This document shows, one piece after another, positions 1 to 9,018 of a DNA stretch of 64,000 nt. Within the stretch, counting starts at the first letter, position 1. The number at the start of each line of letters is the position of its first letter. Under the pieces are notes generated by a model that made no database searches, was not told where the DNA came from, and was given only the letters and a program-made list of their open reading frames with translations. This DNA comes from Porphyra umbilicalis (Eukaryota; Rhodophyta; Bangiophyceae; Bangiales; Bangiaceae). A program made the position numbers and the translations under genes. The DNA lies in assembly GCA_002049455.2 (NCBI GenBank), contig KV918775.1, forward strand, positions 372,001-436,000, written 5' to 3'.

Positions 1-2777
1 CGGTAAGTGCGTGCTCCATGCACACGGCCGACGGATGCATCACATCCAACGTCAGTGGTACCACGATGAGCAGCAGCATCATCTCGATCATCTTCACCAA
101 CCAGGGCACCAGGCACTCGTTGGTCACGAGCAACGCGTTGGTGGCGGGCGTCTCGTACGCCTCCATCCAGATGCCCTTGATCAGCACCAAGTCCTGCAGC
201 ACCACGAACACCACGAGCGCGCCGGTCATCAGCGCCATCGGTTCCTCGGCCGTCGAAATAACCTCCACCATCGCCTCCATTGTCGCCACCTCCACCGCCA
301 TGACCACGACGTTGTTCACCGCGTCCTAGACCATCACCACCTCCGCGGGCAACCCCTCCTCCGCTGTCACCGGGCCCGCTGTCATCGTAGGCGTCGTCCG
401 AGTCTCGCATGACTCCAGCGTCTGCTTGCTCGTCGTCAGACACGTCACGACCGTTGAGTAATTCCTCTGCAGGTTCATCCTCAGAGTCCCTGAGGCCACC
501 TGGTTGATGGGCGTCGATTATGCGGCGGACAAGGCTACGCAAGCGCCTTGGGGCGTGGGCCTTCTCCCGTTGGCTCGTGCCGTGACCTCGGAGAAGGCGG
601 GCTGCTTGTCGCGGCTGAGCCGACAGCAACATCGCCACAAACGCAATCAGGTTGTCCGCTGTCGTCTCTCGCCCTCCCGCCCGTGTCTTTAGCACCGAAA
701 TGGGAACCAAGGCTCGCAAGCCATCCTCAACAAGCTTTGTCTTCCGCGAATCGTCGCAGGTGCGCAGGTAGGTTGTGCATATGGCCACCGTCAACGCGCG
801 GAAGAGGCCTGTCACAACGTGCTCGTCCCATCCTCCCTCACCTCTCTCAACAGAAGAGGTGTCAATCACAGCCAGCGCCGCCTCTGGTACGGACTCATCC
901 GAGAGCGCCGTGCCTGAGCGCACAGCGCCGACCACCCGCACGACGGTCTCCCGCAGACCGGTCACAACGATGGCCCACCAGGTACCACCCGTGCACACGG
1001 GAACAACCGTCGTGCCGGCGCTGAACACCATCCGTTCCACGATCGCGTCACGGACTCGGCCAACAAGGCGATAATTGCGGGCCACTGAGGCTGCCATGTC
1101 ATCAGCGGTTAGAGAGGTCAGCACACGGAGACCGCCGTAGCCGCCGTCGCGGCCGAACTTCGTCAGGAACCAAAGGAAGAAACCATCCACCACGCGCCGA
1201 GAGAGCGCATTGCCCTCTGCAAGAGAAATTCTGTCAACCGGGAACAGCTCCACACGCCGAGGGGCCAGGGAGGGAAACAGGAACGGTGGATCATGGTGAA
1301 CCCTCGGCGGGGGGGGGCGCTGCAGGCATGCGCCCACCTCTGCGGCAGTACAATGCCATTGACGTCGACGTCGATGCCGTCGCGCGCTCTCCGTGGCAAC
1401 CGTCATGTCATCGTCGTCGACGCCGTCTGCGTGACCGCGCTGCTGTGCGGAAAAGCGCGGGCGACCCTCTCTGACAACCTCCCCAGAGCCATTGGGGGCA
1501 ACTAGCCGAGCTGGCCCTGGGGCAAACGGGTCAGCCAGTCGTGGAACATCGAGCGGCCGATGACTAGGTGCAGGCAGGCCCCTCGCGAGGCACGGAGAAC
1601 CCCGCAGGGGTGTCCGGCGTGAATTGGTGTGCGATGGAGCGTCATGGGCGGCTGGCGCGGGAGCGGTGTGGTCGAGCAGCGGCCGAGCGGGACTGTCGGC
1701 AGGCGGCAGCTCGCTCCGTCCGGCGTGGGCCTCGGCAGTCGCGTTGAAGGGGCGCGGCCGTGGCGGGCGCATCGTGCCCGCTTGCAACCCAGTTGCACAA
1801 CCGCCATTGCACGCGTGCCACTGCAAGGCACGCTGCACAAATACAGAGGAAGTGTCGGCGGCATCGGGTGCGGAGCGGCTGACGTCATCTTCCAAAGCCC
1901 TTACAGCCGACGACAATAGCGAATCCAGGGCGGCGGCGTCGCCGCAACCACCGGAGCAGTTGGGCATGGTCCGCAATTGATCTGCGCTGGGAACAAATTG
2001 TCGACCGGCAATCTCAAGTGCGCTCAGAACCATCCGCAACTGGGCCATTGACAGTCCCCCTGTGGATTGCCCAATCAGCGGCCGCCGCGCGTCATGCAGC
2101 ACTCCCACTAGTGCGGCAGCCGACGGCCGTGGCTCGCCGTCGCCAGATGCGTTGGCGGCGTGCACCGAGGCGCGATCCGACACTACTGCAGGCCGGTTAC
2201 GCCAGCGATTGGCGCCTGCGTTGCCAGGAGCATCTGGGGCCACACCTCCCTGTAGATGCAGGCGCCGCATCGCGCGGTTCGGGGCGGTCGCAGATATCGC
2301 CGCCCCGTGCTCCGGCGCCGATCCGGTCCGTGACGACGCTCCCAGATCACGGTCGGGTGCTGGTCTGCCGCGACCTTGGCGTGCCACAGTTTCTGAGGGT
2401 CCGTCGCCGCCCATGTGAGAGCCGGCCCCGCGACTTCGCCTCTTGGATCTTCCGCGGCCGCGAGCACGGCCGCGGCCGACGTCACCACCGTCGCCGCTCG
2501 ATTGGCCCGCATCACAATGCGAGGGGCCCACAGCAGACCGCCGCGCGAGGTCCTCGGCGCGCTGGGCGGCACGGGCCGCCACACGCATCTGGGCAGCGAC
2601 ACGCTGCGCCCGCGCAGCTTCGGCCTGGAGCACCTGCGCCTGCGACATCGCAGGCTGCGCGCCCCGGGACTCGTTGCGCTGCCGCTTGTTGGGCCCGTTC
2701 TCAGTCGGAGCGTCTTCAGACGCGCTCCGGTTGCCACCGCTGCCACGGCACCAGCTCGTGTCCCGATCCCCATCCAT
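1..2777 (-). CDS. Unknown protein, partial (runs off left edge); possible degenerate Ulp1-like domain
   Basis: One minus-strand frame is open from an in-frame stop near 2850 to base 1, about 925 codons from the ATG at 2777, with no stop inside the window. The first ~400 residues are low complexity: a Gln/Ala coiled coil (around 2670-2540), an RGRGRSKRRS basic patch near 2470, and Pro/Ala-rich sequence. Around 1260-650 the sequence becomes globular, with RRVVDGFFLWFLTKFG (about 1200), VVPVCTGGTWWAIVV (about 1000) and TTADNLIAFVAMLL (about 640). The order resembles C48/Ulp1 peptidases, but the catalytic His and Cys positions look replaced by Trp and Asn. An acidic stretch (DSEDEPAEELL, near 480) follows. 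From about 325 to 1 a different frame (325..1) reads as a hydrophobic, well-formed exon, so a small intron or frameshift near 330-420 is likely. I do not recognise the family. A mobile-element origin is possible, given the satellite beside it. Confidence 0.5.
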   Translation of the reverse strand, partial: MDGDRDTSWCRGSGGNRSASEDAPTENGPNKRQRNESRGAQPAMSQAQVLQAEAARAQRVAAQMRVAARAAQRAEDLARRSAVGPSHCDAGQSSGDGGDVGRGRARGRGRSKRRSRGAGSHMGGDGPSETVARQGRGRPAPDRDLGASSRTGSAPEHGAAISATAPNRAMRRLHLQGGVAPDAPGNAGANRWRNRPAVVSDRASVHAANASGDGEPRPSAAALVGVLHDARRPLIGQSTGGLSMAQLRMVLSALEIAGRQFVPSADQLRTMPNCSGGCGDAAALDSLLSSAVRALEDDVSRSAPDAADTSSVFVQRALQWHACNGGCATGLQAGTMRPPRPRPFNATAEAHAGRSELPPADSPARPLLDHTAPAPAAHDAPSHTNSRRTPLRGSPCLARGLPAPSHRPLDVPRLADPFAPGPARLVAPNGSGEVVREGRPRFSAQQRGHADGVDDDDMTVATESARRHRRRRQWHCTAAEVGACLQRPPPPRVHHDPPFLFPSLAPRRVELFPVDRISLAEGNALSRRVVDGFFLWFLTKFGRDGGYGGLRVLTSLTADDMAASVARNYRLVGRVRDAIVERMVFSAGTTVVPVCTGGTWWAIVVTGLRETVVRVVGAVRSGTALSDESVPEAALAVIDTSSVERGEGGWDEHVVTGLFRALTVAICTTYLRTCDDSRKTKLVEDGLRALVPISVLKTRAGGRETTADNLIAFVAMLLSAQPRQAARLLRGHGTSQREKAHAPRRLRSLVRRIIDAHQPGGLRDSEDEPAEELLNGRDVSDDEQADAGVMRDSDDAYDDSGPGDSGGGVARGGGDGLGRGEQRRGHGGGGGDNGGDGGGYFDGRGTDGADDRRARGVRGAAGLGADQGHLDGGVRDARHQRVARDQRVPGALVGEDDRDDAAAHRGTTDVGCDASVGRVHGARTY

Positions 2778-2845
2778 ATCCGGCGTGTGGCTTGCCAGCG
2801 ATAGATTGTTGCCCGTACCAGCGGGTAGCTCCGCGATTCGTCAAT

Positions 2846-3725
2846 CCCTTTCGGGACTGCGTGGTCCCTTTCGGGACGCGAATCACAACCAACCCTTTCG
2901 GGAGGCCACAGAGCACGCAGGTAGCGGTGTGGCGAGCCCCGAGCACCATAGATCACACAGTTGGCCGTCCCTTTCGGGTTAGTTGGCCGTCCCTTTCGGG
3001 GTGCTGTGCGCAGTCCACCCTCACGGGGGACCGACTCACCGATGGTGATCCGGGCCAGCAGCTGTCGAACACCGATGACGACTACAGGTCTTCCTTTTCA
3101 GGATACCGTGTGTGGTCCGCCTTTTCAGGGGACCGCAAAGCCGATAGATAGACGTGCACGAAGACCAAACAACGCCGATGACACAGCTGGCTGTCCCTTT
3201 CGGGGTGCAGTGTACGGTCCGCCCTTTCGGGGGATAACAACGACGGTCGGTTGTACAGCGCGAAGGCATGCACAGTTCGTCGACCCTTTCGGGGAGCCGT
3301 GCAGCGTCGACCCTTTTCAGGGGAGCCGTGGAAGGGGGGCGTCCCTTTCCAGGTGCCGTGCGGTCTCGACCCTTTCGGGGAGCCGTACAGCGTCGACCCT
3401 TTTCAGGGGAGCCGTGGAAGGGGGGCGTCCCTTTCCAGGTGCCGTGCGGTCTCGACCCTTTCGGGAAGCCGTGCAGCGTCGACCCTTTTCAGGGGAGCCG
3501 TGGAAGGGGGGCGTCCCTTTCCAGGTGCCGTGCGGTCTCGACCCTTTCGGGGAGCCGTGCAGCGTCGACCCTTTTCAGGGGAGCCGTGATAGGGGGGCGT
3601 CCCTTTCCAGGTGCCGTGCGGTCTCGACCCTTTCGGGGAGCCGTGCAGCGTCGACCCTTTTCAGGGGAGCTCGTGGAAGGGGGAGTCCCTTTCCAGGTGC
3701 CGTGCGATGTCCACCCTTTCGGGGG
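2846..3725. repeat. 86-bp tandem array with CCCTTTCGGG-type sub-motifs
   Basis: From 3306 to about 3720 the unit recurs exactly every 86 bases (starts at 3306, 3392, 3478, 3564 and 3650). Each unit holds three roughly 28-bp sub-units centred on CCCTTTTCAGGGG, TCCCTTTCCAGG and CCCTTTCGGGG. Upstream (2846-3293) the same sub-motifs occur at irregular spacing, for example CCCTTTCGGG at 2846, 2866, 2893, 2969, 2991, 3195, 3222 and 3284. The array lies between two divergently oriented unknown coding regions. Because 86 is not a multiple of three, any frame through it cycles through all three peptides; all three are open on the plus strand. Confidence 0.9.
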
Positions 3726-3759
3726 TGATCGATGGTGGCAGACACAGCGTGCGGCGGGG

Positions 3760-3804
3760 TAGGGGGGGGGGAGAAACAAAGCGGGGGGGGGGGGGGGGGG
3801 GGGA
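3760..3804. repeat. G-rich low-complexity run
   Basis: Two poly-G tracts, the longer more than 20 bases, follow the 86-bp array directly. Such runs recur through the window and coincide with apparent frameshifts in genes. Confidence 0.8.
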
Positions 3805-4860
3805 ATAAGCGGGTTACACTTACGATGATGAAAAAGAGAACGCCCACAGCGCCCAGCGCGGGGGGGTGGCGGGGAGCACGCCGTTGCCACAACGGATCGG
3901 GTGGCACAGAGATGCGGGGCAGTGCGCGGTAGGACGACGGTGCGGCTGGCGTCAGCAACCAGTGGCATGTGCTCGGCTGGGAGGAGGGGGCGCTGCCTCG
4001 ACGGTGCGCGGGGATATGGCGGTCTGACAGACGCTTGCGGTGCCCGATCGAGGTGTCCTCTCGTGGCCTCCGTGGCCGTTGGATCTGCGGGCGCCGCGCG
4101 CGTTTGTGTGGCGGCAGATCCACGGTGGAGGGTGCCGCCGGTCGAATCGAGATCACTCGTCGACCGGACCGATCGCAGCGGATCGTTTGCAATTTCCCGG
4201 ACAGATGCGGCGAAATACGTATTGGAACATCAATTGTCTGTAGTTGCACAGAGATCAATCCACGCCGGGGCCCCCAGCGAGAGAGTGCAGCTAGTCTGGA
4301 CCACACGATTCTTGCGTCCCCTCGCCGTCCGCGTTGCCACTGGATGCCATAGTAATTCTTCTCCTGGGACTCTTGCGAGCGCTTCAGCGGCAAGTGCGAC
4401 AGCGCCCCGACAAGGCAGAGCCCCCTGACCTACAAATGCATTTACTGGACGGGGTCTGGCGCCTGCGTGGCGGTATCTCAGGGGCGAGCTCACGACGAGA
4501 ACTGACCCGTCGCGGACGTCCACCGGACTGGGGCCATTGCTCTCAGAAGAGCCAGTGCCCGCAGGGCCTCGTCCCACTGTACCTCTCCTTGCCTCGGCAT
4601 CGTGCGTCCCGCACCCCTCGTCATCTCTCTTTGACTCCGCACCGCGCGTCCCGTGGCCCTGGCCCCCCGTCAGAGGCCTCTTGATGACGGTTGCTTGTGA
4701 CGAGTTTCTCTTGACTGGACCAGCCGTTGCCCGCGCCCGTCGCCCTGGTTGCCCGTGATAACTCTGTTGATCTCGGCTGCTTGTGACGACTCTCGGTTGA
4801 CTGGGAGAGCTCTCGACAGCGCCTGTCACCCTTGTCGACCGTGATATGTCTGTTACTCGC
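3805..4860 (+). other. Possible upstream exons of the gene ending at 5995; no firm gene
   Basis: No complete reading frame is convincing here. In one plus frame, sequence from about 4440 to 4690 reads plausibly (Pro/Ser/Leu-rich with SEEPVPAGPRP), and the same frame is open from 3901 to 4427 apart from one stop. These may be upstream exons or decayed parts of the gene whose better-supported exons begin at 4861. Transcript data would be needed to place exon borders. Confidence 0.3.
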
Positions 4861-5995
4861 AGTTTCTGATAACGACTCTACATTATCTGGGCAATCCCTA
4901 GACCTCTTCCTCGCCGCTGCCTCAGACGTCGCCATGCCTGGCAGTGACGCTGATGACTGTAACGACGTTCCCGGGACACCTGGGCCCAACTCGCCCGCCG
5001 TGGACTCCGCGCTGCTCTCTAGTGTCTGGAGCTCTCATGGAGTACGTTTCTCCTGTCCTTGACCTATGTGACTGCGCGCTCGTCCAGCACCCAGCTTTCC
5101 GTCGTGCGCATGCCGCCTCTCGTCCTTTCGTTCGTGCCGGATCTGACTCTGACGTTTTCCGCTTATGGACACTGTCTACGGGGTCTCATTTTTCGTCGTC
5201 TTGCTGCTACCTGGCTTTCCCTCGTCGCAGGATGAGGTCGTTGGTTTGTTTTCTAGGTACGGCCAGGCAATGCTCAAGAAGATCAGCTACGGTTCCGTGA
5301 GCCCTGGAACGAACGGTCACTCGGTCGACTCGCCCAAGCATGATTGCATGTCATGGTTAGCGCCTCCTGGACACCTGGAGGGCCCGAACAGAGATTGTAC
5401 GCGATCCCTCAGAGCTGTGGTTAACAAGGCGGTTGAGAAGTGTGTTACCGGAGTGGATCACGCTGCAAGCGGCTGGGAAAACAAGCGACGGGAGGTGAGG
5501 GCGGCGTTGAGAAGGGGCCTGCGTACTCGTTGCAACCGACGCCGTAACTCTGCACGACTGCTGGCTTACCGTACCTTGGGAGTTTACATGGATGGTGACG
5601 TCAGTGAGGCCTCTTTGGAGCGTGTGGTTGTGGCGACTGATCCAGGGAATGCCATGGACGCGGACGCTGCGGTTGCGGTGCCTGGGACCTCGAGCCCTGG
5701 GTACAGACTGAAGATCAAGGACGGGGATCGCGAAATGGAGAGAGCACTGGACTTGAGCGGCGTTGCGGCCTCTATTGTTGCTGAGCTCCTGTTGTTGGAA
5801 CCGAGTCAGGTTTGGACATCTGTGCGAGAAGCATGCGCGGCCTGCTTGAAAAAGTATGTGGATGCGACGGAGTACCCCAAGTTCTTGCGTCCAGAGAGCC
5901 TCGAGGCCCGCAATGGCGTTGTCCGCTGCATGCGCGACGAGCTCAGGGATCTTGAGGCGGGTGACATTGACCTTTCGGATGAGGAAGCCGACTAG
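4861..5995 (+). CDS. Unknown spliced protein, 3' exons
   Basis: Two exons join cleanly. The exon at 4861-5041 follows a good acceptor (TTACTCGCAG) and ends at a GTACGT donor. The exon at 5231-5995 follows TCGTCGCAG and ends in TAG. Both are in the same phase, giving about 314 residues. The first part is acidic and Ser/Asp-rich (SDNDSTLSG, GSDADDCND). The second is basic then helical (ENKRREVRAALRRGLRTR, LKIKDGDREMERALDL) and ends in a very acidic tail (DIDLSDEEAD). The start codon is not found and probably lies in upstream exons. No known domain is recognised. The gene is divergent from the edge-open minus-strand ORF across the satellite array, so the two could belong to one element. Confidence 0.45.
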
Positions 5996-6114
5996 ATCCC
6001 TCGCGCGACACGTGATGATACCCCCGCGGTGCATGCTGCGCGTCCAGCATCATGTCTTGGCGTCCACACATCCTGGAGCCAGCGTGACAGATCATGCGAA
6101 CGTGCAGCTGCCAC

Positions 6115-6780
6115 CGGTTTATTTCTGCTCTTTTTTCTTTCTTTCTCGTTTTATTTTTCTCGTGGGTTTTTTTATCAAAGACGAGTAAACCAAAAAAACG
6201 TACGTCGCTTCCCAGGATTATCGCGCGCGATCATCACGGAAAATATGAGCGGAAGTGCTCCTCAGTTAATTTCTAATACTGTTCTCTTGTTTATTTCTCG
6301 GCAGTCCCTCAAGATGAGATACTCGCAGAATCGAAGAGTGAGAATGAGGGCCGCTCCACGAACCATCTAGCAGATCGTTCCTCTGACCAGCGCGGGGATT
6401 GCAGTGTGGATATCCTCTGACATGGGCTCTGTGATGGACTCACATGTGGTCGATTGTATCGTCCCCATGACCATCATACAAATGAAGTGCAGTACGTGAT
6501 TGGACACCATTCCTCGAAAAAGGAGAGGGATAAATCACCATTTAGTATCTGAAACAGTCTGTGTGGACCCGTAGGGACAACGTAGACAAGAGTATCCTTC
6601 TGACTGCATAACGAACGTGCCAACATATTGCTGGTCATCGAGTCTGCGGAATAGTCTCTCATACGTTTTGCAGGATCAGATGCCGTCTTGTTCGGCAAAC
6701 GGTCCTGGACACAGTTCCTGAACTGATCGCAGGATCATCCTCGGGTAAATGCTAAAACAATCCCATGATCAAATCACGGC
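6115..6780. other. Lower-GC, T-rich intergenic island
   Basis: Base composition drops sharply from the surrounding GC-rich sequence. 6118-6180 is a T-rich tract (TTTATTTCTG, then CTTTTTTCTTTC), possibly the 3' end region of the gene ending at 5995. No gene is seen. The island continues through the 200-bp duplication that follows. Confidence 0.6.
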
Positions 6781-7160
6781 AATTCCGACTCTCACTCGTG
6801 GAACTATCCTACCAGGCTGCCAGAAAAATCCGGAAGATAATTCCACAACCGTCGACGACCTTATTCCCAGAATCATTCATCGAAGAGTCCGGCGGCATAT
6901 CCCAATTCAGCCTCCTTATTTATATTAGCGAAACATATCTCAATACATCCCGTGATTCAATACAAGCGCGTAGGCACGAAAATTCCGATTCTCATTCGTG
7001 GAACTATCCTACCGGGCTGCCAGAAAAATCCCGAAGATAATCCCATGACCATCGTCGACCTTATCTCCAGGATCATCCATCGAATAGTCCGTCGGCATAT
7101 CCCAATTCAGCCTCCTTATTTATATTGGCGAAACATATCTCAATACATCCTGTGAATTTA
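6781..7160. repeat. 200-bp direct tandem duplication (two copies)
   Basis: The block starting AATTCCGACTCTCACTCGTG at 6781 is repeated from 6981 at a spacing of exactly 200 bases, and identity stays high up to CAATACATCC at 7141-7150. Mismatches are scattered substitutions (for example CCGGAAGATAAT versus CCCGAAGATAAT). The copies carry no long conserved reading frame and are much less GC-rich than the flanks, which suggests an inserted element or remnant. Confidence 0.85.
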
Positions 7161-7980
7161 ATACCTGCACGCAGTGTATGATAGCGGGGGGTTTCCAAGC
7201 CACTTTAGAAGTTCAGGAAACTTCAATCCGCCATATCTCCGATCGACCAGTCTCATGTGCAATGAGGATTCTATCGTAAGGTGCCACAACTGTACAGTCA
7301 ATATCCGGTTATATCCACTCCAGTCATACATCACCCTGCTGCATAACTGGGAGAGCAATTGTGCCCAGAATGGGCTTTCCTGACACTGTGGGGAGGGCCA
7401 AGTACTATTTCCGCTCGCGGCACGCTCTTTGTAGCCCACCTGTTTCTGCATGCCTGTCATTCGCGTCAGCGTGCGACATAAGGGGATACTGTACTGTATT
7501 GACTGTACAGTAGATCACTTTGAGGTAAAGCCTGCACATTGGTCGAGCCATTCGCGCGGGGCCTCACGACCAGAGAAACCCATGGCTCTGGGAGCATCCA
7601 GTCAGAGCGAGAAATTCAGCTCCCGACGTCGACGCACCGGCGTAGCGGGGGCCACTCGATGGACACCCTGGGGGGCCCCTGATGGCACCCCACCTGCTGC
7701 AACGCTCGCGTGGAATACGACAGCCATTCCTGACGAACCGGCTGTCCGCGCATGTCACGATAGGACCCGCCACCGCGCAGCCCTTCTGTTGTGGTCACGT
7801 GGCGCTCCTGCTCTGTTTTTGTTCCCACCTGTCCACGTCCACGACGTCTACCTCTTCTGCGCACTCCCTCTGTTCGCGCCGGCGCGGCACACTGTCTTCT
7901 GGTTTTCGTGGGTGGATCTTGTACCGTTGCCGCTCGTGCGGTCACCCCCGCCCTCGACGGCTGTGTTTGCCATCGGCGCC
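7161..7980. other. Intergenic, no gene seen
   Basis: The end of the lower-GC island grades into GC-rich sequence that would be the upstream region and 5' leader of the gene starting at 7981. Reading frames here show no domain or codon-usage support. Confidence 0.5.
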
Positions 7981-8862
7981 ATGTCTTTCGAGACGGGCGC
8001 GTACCAAAATGCGGTCGCGATGATGAATCCGGCGGGCGCGCCCCACCCTGCGCCGGGGGACTCGACGTTCCCAGTGCGTGTGCGGCCTGCTGAGGCGGTG
8101 TTCCTGATAAAGTTGACAGACTCTTGCGGTATCCCCAACGCTCTCGTTATTGAGGTAAAATTGTCGGCTGTCCTCCAGCGTTCCTGTTGGGTGCTCTTGT
8201 TATGGGGTTTTGGTCGCCTTGAGGGATCTGCCTCATCACAAGTAAGCTAACGTTTTCGTTTCTTTTTGTTTCCTCGTGCTGATGGTTTGTCTGCCATCGT
8301 GGTGTCTCTGAATGCGTGTGCTGCCTTTTTGGTTGGCTGAGGGGTCGGGGGCTTATGGCAGTTTGGTGGCCAGCCACACTCTTATGGCGTGCAATCCACA
8401 CGCTTCCTCAAGAACAAGAAGCGGACGGTGTCGCTGATGCCCAAACCTGGCTCACCTCCAGACGCGCTGCCTACGCCCCTGTTCATCATCAAGCTGTACG
8501 GTGTGTGGTCCCGCTATTTTCGCATCTACAACGCAACGACCAGCGAGTGCGTAGTGACGGTCATGACCCGGGACCCGAGCAAGACCGACAGCAGCGACCG
8601 CACCATCCGGTCGCAGTCGTACGGGTGGTTCGGCGACAACACCTCGGTGGCGCCGTTTTTTTCCGTCGACGGCGACGCGTGGTCCAGCGGCTGTCGGGTG
8701 GTTGGCGCGCCGCATCGGGAGCCTCTCTTCACTCTGAGCAAGCAGGGGTATGCCAACCAGTACGGTCTACTGGTGGAGGCACATCTTGACTCGGCCCTGA
8801 TGTTGGCCTGTGCCATCGGGCTGCTTGACTTGTATGGGCCATCGAGTGCAAGACTCTTCTAG
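7981..8862 (+). CDS. LURP-one/tubby C-terminal-like protein
   Basis: Exon 1 is 7981-8154 and exon 2 is 8374-8862, separated by a phase-0 intron (donor GTAAAA, acceptor GGCCAG), giving 220 residues. The strand-rich pattern, with FLIKLTD near the start, LYGVWSRYFRIYNATT in the middle, GDAWSSGCRVVG, and the closing hydrophobic helix LVEAHLDSALMLACAIGLL, matches the order of the LURP-one-related/tubby-C-terminal fold: a beta barrel around a C-terminal helix that usually carries a D-x-A-L/F pattern. Proteins of this fold bind membrane lipids or act in defence-related signalling in plants; the role here is unknown. The family call rests on pattern only. The donor is the one reconstructed intron without GTACGT. 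Confidence 0.5.
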
Positions 8863-9018
8863 TACCTTTTGATTGTCGTGCGTGTACATACATTTTTTTA
8901 CACAACTAGTTCCTGTTGCACTGGGTGCCGCTCATCCACTGTGGTGCCGAGCTCCATACAGTCACAGAACCCAACACGAAAGGGTAACCGTTTCGACGCG
9001 TACAGCGCGTCAGAGCGC

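Noticed and set aside
2018-3151. 377-codon plus-strand open frame
   Set aside because: Antisense to the better minus-strand frame, and its end runs into the satellite array.
3278-3720. CRISPR-like array
   Set aside because: Units are contiguous 86-bp repeats without unique spacers, in a eukaryotic genome; it is a satellite.
6781-7160. Organelle DNA insert
   Set aside because: Lower GC suggested it, but no organelle gene or conserved frame is recognisable, so it is left as an island of unknown origin.
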